Below, piece after piece: positions 46,836 to 59,880 of a stretch of DNA of 64,000 nucleotides. The position numbers were made by a program, and so were the translations under genes. The notes beneath the pieces were generated by a model that was not told the DNA's origin, searched no databases, and saw nothing but the letters and a program-made list of their open reading frames with translations. Numbering within the stretch: position 1 is the first letter of the stretch; the number at the start of each line of letters is the position of its first letter. The stretch spans positions 2,561,001-2,625,000 of the forward strand of contig JANCRA010000014.1 of assembly GCA_024362935.1 (NCBI GenBank), read 5' to 3'. Origin of the DNA: Setophaga petechia. Its lineage: Eukaryota > Chordata > Aves > Passeriformes > Parulidae.

Positions 46836-49420
46836 GTCACTCTTAATTAACATCAGGATTGCTCCCAACCTGCCCAGCACAAAATCTCTGTGAGCTTGGA
46901 CTCTGCTGGGAGACAGGTCCTGCTTAGCAGGATGTTTTCCAGACTTGGTTTAAGTGATTTCCAAATGCACAGGCTGTTTCTGCTGGAAAAAACAGCCTTT
47001 GCTGGAGCACAGGGCCGATGATTTGAAATCAATTTGCCATGGATGGGTTTGAAGCTGACATTGGCTTCGTTTCCAGGCATCTGCACACTGCTGTCATTTG
47101 TTAACAGTGTCACAAACCTTGCTTTCCCCTTTCCTTGCTGCAGCTCCTCTGAATTACAAGAACTCCTTTAATTTCTGCACAATCCCCTCTCTCCCAGGCC
47201 TTGCCACCTCAAAGAGCAGCAGGAGCACCTCCCCTGTGCAATTTCCCTTTCCCTCTTAACCTTGACCTGGAATATGCTGAAAGTTGTTACTTGGGAGCTG
47301 CCTTGATCAGAAATGACGTTAGAAAAACTTGCACAACCCCAGACACAGCAAAACCCCACCAAGATAAAAATTCCCAGAACCAACACTTTGGGGTTAGGGC
47401 CCTGCTCTGCCTTGGGATGTGGGGCTGACTGCTTCAAGGTAGCAGTGATTAAGGTTTGTTTGCTTTCTTTCAGAGGGGCTGTGCTTTGTAAAAGGAGGAG
47501 AAGCCTTGCCCAGAGCCCTTGGGTTCTTCAGGGATTGGGGTTTGTGGTTTTCAGCTCACACCTAAAACTCTCCTGAGGTGGAACGAGCTCCCAACAGTTT
47601 GGCTTTGTGCATTGAGGCTTTGAAGGGAGCCTTGAAAGGAGGCTGAGCACTAGTTCTTGAGCAAAACAGGATCTGGATACCACGATTTGACAAAATTCTT
47701 TAAATGTAGAATCTTTATGATCTCTGGGAATTCTTTGCTGAAGCCTTTTCCAGGCTGGGTGGCAAATCCACAGATATATTCCTGGCAGATCCTTGACCCA
47801 GGAGGTTGTGATGAACATCTGATGATCTGAATCCTTCTCCTCCTCAGCCAAAGGGCATTTGTGTATATTGAATCATCTAAGAGTTAATTTTAGAAAGACC
47901 AGAGCCTGGAAATTGAAGCAGCTTTAATGGGCTCTGCTTGAAGCTTTTATTTACTGCAAGCTGGAGCAGAGAAATCAAGATCCAAAGCTGTTCCTCCTGC
48001 AGGCAGTGGAAACAATCTCTTTATTGCAGTGAGACTCCAACCCTTAACTTGTGTCCAACCTGAACTCCTCCAGTCTGCACGCGCTGGCAGGGAATGAACT
48101 GCTCTCAGTCTCTGCTCTTGGAGCCCTGGAATTCTTTTTGATCCTGGAGATAAGGAAAAAGGCTCCTAAGCAGATGCGTCATGCCTGCTTCATTTTCCAT
48201 TAGAGGCAGAGAAGAGATTTAACTCTCTCCTATCAGAGTGTGTGTGTGGAAAAGCTCGGCTTTCCTGGTGCCAAAATCCATCCTGTTAGTGGAGATACTG
48301 GGGAGACCTCGGAGGATCCATCCCTGGAAACATCATTAGTTGTGGAAAAGCCATTCATTAGTAACAGGCCATCTGTCCTGCTGTCCCCTCCTCTGAAAAT
48401 AGGCAGTGCTATCTAAATAAGCTGTTTCCTGAGGAGTTACTCAAAGTTACTGCTGGAGCTCCAGGCCAACTCTCCTCCCCCAGGAGCTGGACAGAAACAA
48501 AGCTTTTGGAGAGGGAAAAGCTGCCCTGCAGTCCAGCAGTCGGTGCCATTCCTCTGAAGTTCCTCCTTTCTCCTCAGAGTGCTCCCTGCTTGTTTTTCCA
48601 CCTCCCGTCATTTGCCAAACCGTTTCCATGTTTGCACATGAGCTGCAGGCACTGCAGCCACTGAATCCCAGCCACTCTGGGTTTGTCCATCATCATCTTC
48701 CATAAAACCATAACTTCCCCAGGCAAGAGATCATGACCAGGCACCTTCTCACAGGTTTTGTTCTGGAGCATCCTGGAGCCAAGAGCCTGATACTGGGGAA
48801 GGAAAATCGGGAACAGCATCTCCAAATGCCTAAGCGGTGGCAGCACTGTGGAAAAATCTTTCCCACTTTGCTTCCTGTAAAAAAGGGAGAAGTTTGTGGA
48901 ATTTGCTCCAGTGGGCTGGTGGAAACCTGCTCTGGTGGGGCTGCAGGGGGCAGTTGGAGGAAGGAGAATCTTTTTCTGGGAGCTGTGCCCTCTGCTCTGT
49001 GTTACCAGCACTTAATTCCACCTTCTCCATTAGAAACACTCCCCTGCCCGCTGCAGTTGCCTTCAGGAGGTGTTTGGGACAGCACGTCAAAGCAGGAAGG
49101 ACTCTCAGAGGAGAGGGCAGCTGTGGGGGCACGGATGGATGTCCCTGTGCTGCTCTCAGGCCAGCCCTACACCAAGCTTTTCATTTTTTAGACTTACAAA
49201 TTATCTCTGTTTTAAAATCCCCAATTATGGTGGTCTCTGCATGGTCCATTCCAAAGGAAGTGAGTTGTTCTGGCATTCCCTAAATCTGATCTCAGCATCT
49301 CCATCCTCCAGCTGCTGTCACACCTCCAGCTTCGTTCCAGTGGGAGATTTGGGCTGTCACAGTGACATTTCTGAAGTGGTCAGGATTTCCAGGAATACAG
49401 AAAAATTCCAGCATTACTGA
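46836..49420. other. Unique sequence, no gene recognised
   Basis: No interspersed repeat was recognised in about 2.5 kb, which is long for this window. ORFs of up to about 150 codons on either strand show no domain. Confidence 0.5.
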
Positions 49421-50160
49421 CTTCTCACCAGGGAAATAATTGTACTTGGACCAATGCACGGCGTGCAGCACCCATCCCACATTTACCAGGAGGCATCCAA
49501 CAGATCCACGACCCAAATCCAAGCCGAAGAGGAATAAAATGTATCGGGCCCACCCCTGGAGCACGGAGCGAGGAGGATTTAGTGTGTACAATAAACTGCC
49601 CGCGGATCATTCATCACAGCTCCGCTCTGATTGCCTGCGGGTGATGATGGACACCAGAGGTTGGAAAACCCTAACGACGTGTGGGGAACGGAGCGCAGGT
49701 GTCCGTGCGGGAAGAGCAGGAAATCAACCTGACAGCCTTAGGAGAGCGCCTGGCGCTGGAATCCGCGCGGACCCCGGCCCGTCCCCCGCCTCCCTCTCCC
49801 CCACTTTCCCAGCAGGAGGGCTCTGCTGAAAGGCTTCTTTCTTCCTTCCCTGCGTGGATGATCCCACCTCTTCAGACAGCCCGTGTTTTCCTTTGGAGCA
49901 GGGAACAGCTGGGGCAGATCTGGCCGCTCCGAGCAGCGCCGGCTGCGGCCGAGCCCCCCAGCCCACCCTGCACCTTGCTCCTGGGTGGGAGGCAGCAGGA
50001 AGGCCTGCAAGAGACCTGACAGCAGGAAACCCTGCAAGAAACCTGACATTCCTCCCCTGATCCCCTCCACCTTGGGATCACACACGTTCCCACGGGGGTG
50101 GCCCTGTGCGAGGGGCTCGAGGGGGGAGATTCCAGCTGAGCCCCCTTTCCGTGGCTCCTG
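49421..50160. other. CpG-enriched region
   Basis: CpGs are frequent from 49460 to about 50110, densest near 49760-49790 (TCCGCGCGGACCCCGGCCCG) and 49925-49955. Plus-strand ORFs at 49440-49829 and 49681-50019 and minus ORFs overlap with no recognised domain. It could be a CpG island near an unseen promoter or a conserved regulatory region. Confidence 0.4.
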
Positions 50161-50639
50161 GGGCCATCCCTGAACATCTCCGTTATTGGAGAGCCCCTGA
50201 CCTCCCCTGACAGGTTTCCCCATTGTCTGCCTGACCTCACCATTATAAAGCATTTCCTACTATTTAGCCTGATGTTTTTCTTTCTTAATTTTAGGCCATT
50301 AGTGCTTGTTCTTCCCAAATTTACTACTGAAAATGACTCTGCCTCCTCCCTTCCTCTGGCTTGACGGATGGCTACGGAGTGACCCTCCAGGATTTATATC
50401 CCCAGTGGTGAGCAGGGCTCCTCTCCTCTCCTAATCCCCTCAAGGCCATAGAAAAATAAAGTTGTTGTCTTTAAATCTGAATCTGTTACAAGCTCTGCCT
50501 CAAAGCAGCGACATTCCCCAGTTGTATTGGATTCCACAATTCTGTCTCAGAAAGTCCAGGAATGAACTTCCCAAGATTTTTCATTTTTCACCAGGGTTTC
50601 CCATCAGTTTTCATTTGCCTTTTCTATTTTCAATTATTT
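50161..50639. other. Unique sequence, nothing recognised
   Basis: No repeat or gene is seen before the microsatellite. Confidence 0.5.
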
Positions 50640-50802
50640 TCTTTATTTTATTTTATTTTATTTTGTTTTATTTTATTTTATTTTATTTTATTTGATTTTA
50701 TTTGATTTTATTTGATTTTATTTATTTTATTTTATTTTTTGTTCATTTAATTTAATTTAATTTAATTTAATTTAATTTAATTTCATTTCATTTCATTTCA
50801 TT
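50640..50802. repeat. (TTTTA)n / (TTTAA)n / (TTTCA)n microsatellite
   Basis: Pentamers change in blocks: TTTTA, then TTTGA-containing units, then TTTAA, then TTTCA. Successive point variants have spread by expansion. Confidence 0.95.
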
Positions 50803-51930
50803 CATATAATAGAAAGGCCATTCACTTCCCAATCAGCTGGAGGAGAAAAATTTGTCTTTCCCCTCTTTTCTTCAAACCTAAGTGAATTATTCCTTTTGGG
50901 GTTTGTTTCTTGAGCAAAATAAAATTGAAAAATAGTTTCAAAGAATGAACAGCAATTTTCCAGGAAAGGAAGCAGTTTGATAGCAGAACACTGATTTTGT
51001 TGTTTTTTTGGCATTGTGGATTATTAATAATTTTAACTTTGGCTGTTAAATTTTAGAGAAACTCACAAATAACACAAAATCATCATTCAGTGTGAGACTT
51101 CATGGAGTAAATACTCTTCTCTTCTACTGGTATGAAAGATAAAATTAATGTGAATGAAAACTTCCAGGACAAAATTTTCAAAATTATGCTGAATTGCAGA
51201 TGAAATTCCCTGAAAAATAATTTCTCCTGGATGCACATGGGAATTCCCACTTGAAAATATGGCAGTTGATACCTCCTTTATTTGTGAGCAAGGAAAGTTG
51301 TGACCCAGCAGGAGATGTTTGGAGATGTTATATTTGGGATAATCTGAACAAAAATTATCCTGGGATCTGCTTGGCTGCTGAGATGGGAAAATTTATCTCC
51401 TGTGCTTCTTCCAGGCCTGCAAATCTGGGATAGGCACTGTGGAAAACTTGTTAATATTAAAAGATGGGGTTAAGCACATGGAAAACAAACTTGAACGTGA
51501 GTTTGGGGTGTTTCCTTTGGAGCCCTGCCCTCGGCACAGCTCCCGCGAGGTGGCTGAGTGGCTGCTTCCTACCTCGGGCTCCCTCCTGCTCCCAGGCTTT
51601 ATTTCTGGGATCTTTCAGCCATTCCCCTCCAAGGAGCATTTCCTTCCCGCTTTCCCCTGAGAGGAGCAGGAGGGGAGTGGCTCCAGAGGTGGGTTTCAAA
51701 GAGAGCCAGGAGCCTCCTTGGGAGGTTGGAAATCAGGGCGCCGACTCCGGCCACCAAACCCGGACTCGCTGCCAATTTGTGATGTTTTCCCTTAAAAGTC
51801 AAAGATTTAATGGAAAGAGAGGTCAGGCTTTGACCTGAGCACTGAGCAGGGTGACAGAGATGGCTCCTTCATGTCCTCTCCAGGGGTTTGTTAGTCTAAA
51901 GTTTAGTCCCCACGTCAGATGATGCATTTT
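50803..51930. other. Unique sequence, no gene recognised
   Basis: A/T-rich first part, GC-richer from 51520. No repeat tail is recognised. Confidence 0.5.
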
Positions 51931-52230
51931 CCAGGGAAGTTAATGGATCCCCTTGCACCGCCGCGGAGTGGTTGGCGGGGGTGGGAGGGCGACTCTTTTC
52001 GTGAGAGACAAATGACTTCCTCTGGACAAGCAGCTCTGTTTTAACTTGGAAGATGATGGATGAGTCCCAAGGAAAGGCTCTGCACAGGCAAATGAACATG
52101 CAAACCTCACGTTGTCCGAGATCCAAAGAGACAACGACGAATCCCAACCGCCGGCAGAGAGCGGAGCGTGGCGATGGCAGGGATGGGGATCGGTCTGCAG
52201 AGGGAGACTTTGGGCCAGACAAAACCACTT
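51931..52230. other. CpG-enriched segment
   Basis: CACCGCCGCGGAGTGGTTGG and ACCGCCGGCAGAGAGCGGAG lie in an otherwise ordinary context. ORFs on both strands overlap (51896-52285 minus, 52053-52520 plus), neither recognised. Possible conserved noncoding or regulatory sequence. Confidence 0.35.
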
Positions 52231-54050
52231 CACCACCACCAAATGGGACTGAGAGCTTCCACACAAGAGCTTCAGGAGCCTGCACACAAGTGGGGCTGTG
52301 GGTTTGTCCCCAGGAGGTCCCAGCTCCAGTTAAATCCGAGCCTTCCCGCAGCGCACGGATCCGCAGCCTTACCCTTCCGCCCCTGCCCTTGTTCCTCCCA
52401 GGCTATTGTTTGGATTTTCCTTGGGCCACCATGCTTTGCCAAATGTTTCCCTCGAGTTTTTCTTGTGTGCTTACCTTTACCAGTGACAATTTTTTTTATT
52501 TTTTATTTTTAAATATGTAAATGTAAATACTTGGCAAGTGCTGGGCGCTGCAGCTGCATCAGAGTTCCTGCTCCTCGAGGCACTTGTGTATCTCACTGCT
52601 CCATCTGGAACCCCAAATCCTGACTCCAGACCCTACTGCTCTGGGTCTGGATGGAAGGGATGGAGCAAAGAGCTACAAATAAAGCCCCAAAAGTCTCCTA
52701 TGGGGGAATGCAAAGGTGAAAGGTGACTTTAACCTCCTCTCTGCCCTAATTTTTACCATCAGAGTAAGCCACAAATTTTATATTTTAAAAGTTGGAGACA
52801 CAGATAATAATACAGAGGGGAATGAATTGAATTTTAGGCAACCCGTTTGGCTTCTGCCCTGAGAAATCTTTGCACACAAGACAAGAAATAAGCAGATTGA
52901 TTTCTGAATGTTTCCTTTCCTGCAGAGTTGCTAAGTGGGAATGACCCAGGGAGCTGCTGGAGTATGACCTTGGGGGAAACATCCTGGAGAGAGGAAGGTA
53001 TAGGGATGATGAGCTGGAAGAAAGACAGATTGTTGCTGCCAAAATCGGTGAGTCCCAGCCAGCTGAGGCTGGAGAACCAACACTGAAACAAGGGATTCGC
53101 TCCATCCTGGATAATTTTGTTGTTTGTATAAAACTCCTTTTGTGTTGAAGGACAAAATCTTAACTTGGGATGTTGTGCAATGTCACAGAGGGAGCAGGAG
53201 GAGCCTGTGCCCAATGGGAACGAGCACATTCCATCATCATGGGCATGGAGCACACTGCCAAGGACAATCCCTGCACATGCATCCCTCAGTCCCTGCATCC
53301 TCCATCTCCTCCCCAGCCTCTGATAAAACCTGGGATGTTTATAGAGCTCAATGCAGCATTTCCCACCGTGGCTGGGTGATCCATGGAGATGGAACCTGCC
53401 TGGCTGGCTCTTCTTGGATACTGGAAAACCTCCACAGCTCAGTCCCTGATGTCAGTGAGGAAGTTCCTTTATTATTCCACTGCCAAGGATCCAGTTATCC
53501 AACCTATTTATACCAAGGGTTTGATTTATACCTGCAGTGACAGAGGGGAATAAAGAAATATGTCACCTTTTATGACCGAACTGAACCTCATTTAATTTTT
53601 TAATTAAAGCCTCTCACCTGCCTGCTTCAAGCACAGAAATGTCCCTTCAATCCCAAAATAAATTCCTGATGTTATTGATTGCAGCCAGGATGGCTGAGAC
53701 TGGAAGATATTTTCTTGTGCAACCGTTCAGTCTTTGCAAGGGAAAGGCAAAAGGCAGTGCTGGAACTGCAGACTTGATTTATAGATATTAAACATTTTAT
53801 AGCAATTTTTTATCACTTTCATTCCTCTCTGTTCCTCCTTCAGATGTTGGAATAAGAAGGGTGGAGAGGGATGGGGAGACAGCAGACTTTAAACTGTCAT
53901 AGCTCTGGGAGAGTGATGGATCTTTGTGGGTTTGGGCAAACCCAATTTTTGGAAAGCTTTGCCTGTGCTCCCTTTCAGAAGGAGGGCAGCCCCTTATCTC
54001 CCTCCTGCCAATCTGCCAGCTGTGCATCCCTGCTCGGAGTGGGGAGCCCT
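52231..54050. other. Unique sequence, no gene recognised
   Basis: A T-run lies near 52490-52512. No transposon is recognised. Confidence 0.5.
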
Positions 54051-54470
54051 GAGCAGCCCTGTTGGGCGTTATCTGCCCTCCGGGGATGGCAGATCCAGCC
54101 AGATCCCCATGGAAACCCTCCGGGAGCCCTGCCAGGACCACCCTGGGCTCTGGCCACCCAAACCCACCTCCCCAAAAAAATGCCGAGCATCCCTCCAGCA
54201 ACACCCCCCTCCCCAGAGCCACCTGCGGCTCGGCCAGGCTTCTCCCAAACACATTTCTCTTTAAAAGCCCAGATTAGCCGAAAATTCTGCTGGAGATAAA
54301 GCCCGGCCCGTTATCAGCGCACGCATCCAGCCCCCCCGCGCTCCCGGCGCTCCCGGAGCGGGGCTGTTTTCCCAGCAGAGCACCGAATCCATCATCCCTG
54401 CGCTTTCCTGGAGCAGGGCGATAAATCCCGCCCAGCACAGGGGTAGGTGAGACCCGAATTCTTCTCCACG
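54051..54470. promoter_or_regulatory. CpG-rich block with GATA-type motifs
   Basis: GTTATCTG (54068), GAGATAAAG (54293), TTATCAG (54311) and CGATAAAT (54420) are WGATAR-like sites within a CpG-rich segment (CGCTCCCGGCGCTCCCGGAG). This could be an enhancer or CpG island; it is inferred from motif density only. Confidence 0.35.
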
Positions 54471-54514
54471 CACTCCCTGGGGAATGCTCGTCCAACACCG
54501 CCTCATTTTCCAGG

Positions 54515-54660
54515 CACTGCTCCTCTTTCTCAAGGGGTTCCTGATCTTTCTGACCATCATTCAATTTTTTTTTTTTTTCCCAGCAGTTTTTCTCTTTCTC
54601 AAGGGATTCCTGCTCTTCCTGGCCATCATTTAATCTTTTTTTCCTCTCTTCCCCCCTTTT
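54515..54660. repeat. Two-copy tandem duplication, period 69 bp
   Basis: CTCTTTCTCAAGGGGTTCCT and CTCTTTCTCAAGGGATTCCT start two copies (54523, 54592), each followed by TGACCATCATTCAA or TGGCCATCATTTAA and a T-run. Confidence 0.88.
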
Positions 54661-56374
54661 TTGTTTCATTATTCTTCCAAGTGCTTCTCTCCCATCTCCT
54701 GTTAAGCTGGGCAAACAGGGAGACGGGATGGAGCTGAATCTCACCTGGGTGACAGACAAAAATATTCCATGGGATTTAGATGCAGAGCTATTAAAAAAAG
54801 AGAATTAATTACCTAAATTAAAATAATGAATGAATAACTTTAAAAAGGCATTATTCTAGGTGCTAATGGGAGAAGCTGGAGTGGCAACCAGGAGACAGTG
54901 ATGGCTTTGGCTTGGAAAAAAAAACTCACTTTGAGCTGGTAGAATGAGAAATATATTTAAAATGGAGGCTGTTTAAAAATCTTACAATGGTGAAATTGAG
55001 CCTGAACTGTCATATAAATATTAAATATAAAAAATAATATATGTGCATTTTGTGGCTGGGGAAAGGGATTTGTGGCGTGGGAATATTCTGCTGTGATGGA
55101 ATAGGGACAGGGGCAGAGCTTTTGAGGTGTTGAGCACAGCTGGGAAACGTGGGTGTCCTCAAAATTCTGGATACATCCACTGCCTAAAAAGCAGAGAAAA
55201 TCCCTCCTACATGGGGTTTAAATACAAAACCTTGCCCGGGTGGTCATTTCTGGCTGATTCCACATCCTTATCAATAACCCCCGTGTGAGATAGCAGCCCC
55301 AGCTGAGCTCTGGCAGGGTTATCAGAGGACAGACAGTAGTTCCTCCAGCCAGGACAGCCAAGGTCTCAGGGTTAAAAGCCAAGGGTCAGCACAGCCACTG
55401 CCCTGTGTGGCATGGATTAAATCAAAAATTATCTGCCCAGTGGCATTGCTGCAAAGCAGCCCAGAGCATCCATCTGGGGGCTCAGCTCTGTCCATAAATC
55501 ACCTCTGCTGGGCTGGGCTTGGGCTGTCAGGGCTGCCTTGGCTCTTCCAGCTCTGCTCCTCGGTGCTGGTGGTGTAAATGCAGAGTAGAAAATCCAAGTG
55601 AGGTGCACTGAGTTAGGGGAAAGTGGATTTTGTTTTTCTGGATGAGGTTTTTTATGGCTCTTGCTGGCTGCAGCTGGAAGCCAGGTTTGAAATCCGCTGA
55701 AACATTTTTCTCAGCTCCGTGAAAATCAATTTCAGCCTCTGCCATCCCCAGTGTTTTGCTGATCCTTCCCAAATTCACAGCTTTTCCCTTTCAATCAATA
55801 CATTAATCATGGAAGAGAGAGAAGGAAGAACTAAAGAGCCAAAGATTCATTTAGGTTGGCAAAGAGCTCTGGGGATGCCAAAATCCCAGCACTGCCAATT
55901 CCACCCATAAACCATGACCCTGAAAGGAAGCACCACCTACCAGGGGATCATCCTGAATTTCATTTCAATTATTTCTCCAGGTTTATTTATTAAAAAAAAA
56001 ATTATGGATAGGACCACACTCCTCACACCACTTTTGCCTCCAAAATTCCACTTGTTCACGACTGTTTTAATGATGAAATTACAGCTGAGAATGGATTTTA
56101 TTTAACTTCTGTCTGAATTCCTGGCACTGAAGGAATCCAGCTCGAGAAAAATTCATCAGCTGTCACATAATTTTGTTCTGCGCCTGCAAGAAGCAAGCTG
56201 GGCTTAAATTTGTTTCCAGTTAACTGCAATGAGCAGGAATAAAAGTCCAAGCAGCTGGAACCGTGTCCGTGGGATGCAGGGAAACGTTTCAAGGCTATTC
56301 CCCAAAAACTCCAGCTGGTGGCAGCAGCAATTTCTTTTCCAGCAAAAGTTAATCAGAAAACTAAAAGGAGAGAG
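54661..56374. other. Unique sequence, no gene recognised
   Basis: No recognised repeat; ORFs are below 90 codons. Confidence 0.5.
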
Positions 56375-56545
56375 AGAAAAAAATCCCTAGAAAGGATAAG
56401 TACAAGAAACGTTGTGGAAATCTCAGGTGTGCTGCCTGAAAATGAGATTAAAAATGAGATTAAAAATGTTTATTGCTTTCTTAAAATGGGGAAAAAAATC
56501 CCATCCCTGCTGGATTTAAAGTGAGAGCAGAGAGAGCTGATGACA
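56375..56545 (+). repeat. Low-copy duplicated segment, copy 1
   Basis: Shares with 58695-58935: AAAATCCCTAGAAAGGATAA / AAATTCCCTAGGAGGGATAA, TTGTGGAAATCTCAGGTGTG and CATCCCTGCTGGATTTAAAG, then AGCAGAGAGAGCTG. Includes a doubled ATGAGATTAAAA. Confidence 0.85.
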
Positions 56546-57099
56546 GAGAGCCCTGGGGTGGATGTGTCTGGGGCAGGGGTGTGCTGAAAGGGCCCTTGAG
56601 AGCTCCCTCGGGGCTATCAGGTGCCAGCAGGGATGGGATGACCCCGGGGAAAGCAGATTTCCACAGGAACTCCCATTTCCCTCCCTGGACAGCCCCAGCC
56701 ACTCTGTGGGGAGAGCCAGACCTGGGGTTTTTAGGGTAGATGTGATACAGAGAAGTGCAAGGTCATGCCTGGACTCACAGATTCACAAAGGGCAGCGGCC
56801 TCAGGATGGGATTTGGAAACAAAAATTCCTCGCAGGAGGATGAGGAGGAGAGATCCCTGGGATGTCCAGAAAGCCACGTGGATGTGACACCTTGAAAATG
56901 ACATTTTGGCTTTGATCAACACCCCCAAGATGTTCCATCCAAGCACAACCTCTGCATTTACAATCCCTTCAAACCCACCCTCTCTCCTCCCTTTTCCCTC
57001 TGTCTCACCTGCAGCATCTCGTCCTCCTTGGGTCTCCATTCCCATCAATTCCAGCCCTTCTGTTAGTGTTCAAAAACACACAATCACATAGTGATTATA
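56546..57099. other. Unique sequence, nothing recognised
   Basis: No gene or repeat is seen. Confidence 0.5.
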
Positions 57100-57359
57100 T
57101 GTGATGGTTTTTATTTTAAGAGCTCTGGGAATCGGGGTGTAACCCACATCTGATTCCAACCATACATTCGAGGTGAAGGTGTTTTATTCTCTATCATTAC
57201 ATAACTTTCATGGTAATTATTAAACTTACATTGTTCTGTTGTATACATAGATTTCAGCTCAACATAGCCCCTGTTAAATTTCCAACATAGTTTCTCATGA
57301 TTCTTCTTATGGTTATACAATAATTATATTTAATTACTAAACAATCATCACATCTAACA
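57100..57359 (-). mobile_element. Candidate short LTR
   Basis: On the minus strand the segment starts TGTTAGATGTGATGATTG and ends ACCATCACA, i.e. TG...CA ends, with an AATAAAACACC signal and a second AAAATAAAAACC near the end. It is A/T-rich with abrupt borders. No clear target duplication is seen. The sequence to its right (57360-57790) may be part of the same element or unrelated. Confidence 0.45.
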
Positions 57360-58694
57360 ATTCTATCATTTATCATACTGCTTACACAGGTGCAGCGATC
57401 TGAGAAAACACAAAGTCTAACATTTCAGAGTTCTATCTTTAACATTTTTCAGGGCTCCACTATCACTTCCAGGACCTTCCCTCACCCTCCAGCTACACCT
57501 CCACACAAAATCCCACCCTGGCATGTTCTCCTAGGCAGCCAGGAAGTCTGGGCAGGACTTACTCCTGCTGCTTTCCCTCTGATCTTTGCATCCCTTTGGG
57601 AATATCTCTGTGGAAAAAGGAACTCCTCTTTCCCATTGGCACAGCCTCGCTCCCAGAGGAGGTTGGAGGGGATTTTGGAGCTCTCCAAACATGCAGGCAC
57701 AATCACGGCTTCTGTGATTGAGTCGTTTCTCTCTAAATAAGTAAATTAACTCTAATACCCTTATTTGCTATCAACCTTATAAAACCTAATCAAAGCCAGA
57801 TGTCTCTTCCTCAACCTGATGTGCCATAGATGGATTATTTTTTCCAGACTTTAGGAAAGTGATTTTGCTCTCTCTCTCTCTCTCTCTGTGTTCCTTCTGG
57901 TGATTTCAGTGCAGGATCTGATGGGAAGAAATTTGGAAATCGGTAAAAAATAGAAAATCTGGGTTTTTTATGGATTCAGGTCCAAACTTCCAGGTCTCAT
58001 TCTGTGTGTGGGTGGCTTTGTGTTCAGGGTGGTCACTCATGGTAAATTATTGAGGGATTTCAGCCCAAATGGGCGTAAAAGATGCCAAATAAGAATCCTC
58101 ACACCAAGAATCTCCTAAACAACCTGGTTGCATCAGAAAAACCATCCAGGCCTGGAGTCACAGAGAGGATTTGGTGTCTGGTGCTCTTGGGTGGATTTCA
58201 GTCGTAGTTTGGTTTGACATGACAGGAACCAAACACAGGAAAAAAATTGCCATTGTCGTTTTCTGTGATTTCCTTTTATTTTAGGTGAGTTCAGCTGAAT
58301 CACAGGACACTTGCTGAGAGGAAACTGGACTAAAGACCAAGCTGTGCTTTGTTTTCAGCCCCTTGGTGCTCAAATGCAGCTGCCAATTTCCCTCCAACTC
58401 CCTGAAAACGAGCACGGGATCTCTGCCCCACACTAAACCATTCAAATCCTGAAACCTATCCCTGCTTGCCTCACAGCCCCACCATAATTAGGCACAGGGA
58501 AAGCCTGGAAAATCTGTAATCACACTTAAAACCGTGCCTTGGGGTTGGGTTTCCTGCAGCAAGGCTGCTGCTGGCAGGACAGGAGGGACAGGCAGGCACA
58601 GGGGGTGACAAAGCCACATCCATGGGTCTCTCCTGGCTCATCAGGGGCTCTGGGGGTGGAGGATTCCCTGATGTCATCCCTGTGTCCGTGGGGA
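57360..58694. other. Unique sequence with a (CT)n run
   Basis: (CT)10 lies at 57868-57887. The minus strand of 57480-57710 is open (74 codons) and could belong to an element next to the candidate LTR, but no retroviral motif is visible. Confidence 0.45.
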
Positions 58695-58935
58695 TTTGGG
58701 AATAAAAATTCCCTAGGAGGGATAACTGCAAGCAACATTGTGGAAATCTCAGGTGTGTTGGCTAAAAAAGAGATTTAAAGTGGGAAAAAATGGGGAAAAA
58801 ATGGGGGGAAAAAAGGAAAAACATGGGAAAAAATGGGGGGAAAAAGGGAAAAAATGGGAAAAAATTCCTTAAAATAAGAAAAAAAAATCCATCCCTGCTG
58901 GATTTAAAGGAATAGCAGAGAGAGCTGGCATGGTG
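58695..58935 (+). repeat. Low-copy duplicated segment, copy 2, with purine-tract expansion
   Basis: Matches 56375-56545 at both ends. In the middle a GGGAAAAAATGGGGAAAAAA-type purine repeat (58780-58868) has expanded that copy 1 lacks. The minus ORF with Phe/Pro runs is a product of this tract. Confidence 0.87.
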
Positions 58936-59880
58936 CTGGCATGGGGATGGGCTCAGGTCACAGGGACAGCCCATCAGTGATGTCAGGGATGGGAGAGGAT
59001 GGGGAGGAACAAGAGGAGCTGGAGCAGTTCCCATTTATTTTATTGGCTTTCCTTCAAACCAGCTGAGAAATGAAAGGACCCTGTTCTGCTGATCCCACAT
59101 TCTGCACCTCTCTGAGCTACAGGACTCGTTCATGGAGTCCTTTTAGCTTCCAATTAAACTGAATATTATTTTTGCACAAACAGCTTTTCCCCAACTGGGC
59201 TGGTAATGCCATTGTGGTGTTTGTGTGAAGTTTCTGGGGAAGCAATTTGGGGTTTCGTGTCATTTGGGGTGTCATGTCCCTGAGAGTCAGGCTGGTTCCT
59301 CATCCAAAATCATAATTTTGGGTGAAGGACACATTGCACAGAGCTGTTCTGAGCTCAAGGAATTGTCTTTCAGGCATTTTTCTCCAAGAACTCCCCCACA
59401 GGCTGCTCCTGCTTTGGGGTCAGTGTCCTTGGCTGGATCTCCTCTGTAGGATTCCAGTTCATTCTCCAAATTAAGCAGAGCAAAGCCACCATGGGTCAGA
59501 ACTGCCACTTTTCAGGGATTGTACCCCATGGATGTCCCTGGAATATGGGGAAATCACTCCTTCATGTGGCCAGTTTCAGCAATGTTGAGATGGCAGAAGG
59601 TCCCACTGCACCAAATTGGTTTTGTCTTAATTTGATCTGATAAAATCCAACAGCAAGGTGACCTGGAAAGCATTTGAGGAACCATTCCCAGCTTTGCTCA
59701 GCCAACGCTCTAAGACAACCCAAATTTCAGAACCATAACAAATTTTAGGACATAAATTCTCTTTCTCCACCCTTTTGCTCCAAGAACATTCCTGAGGCTG
59801 CTGGTTGGGTTTCACCCTCCTGATCTGTACAAATCACATCGGGTTTGTGTGTCAGATGCCATTAGGGTAAGGCCCTGTGC
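58936..59880. other. Unique sequence, no gene recognised
   Basis: No repeat tail or credible exon. Confidence 0.5.
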
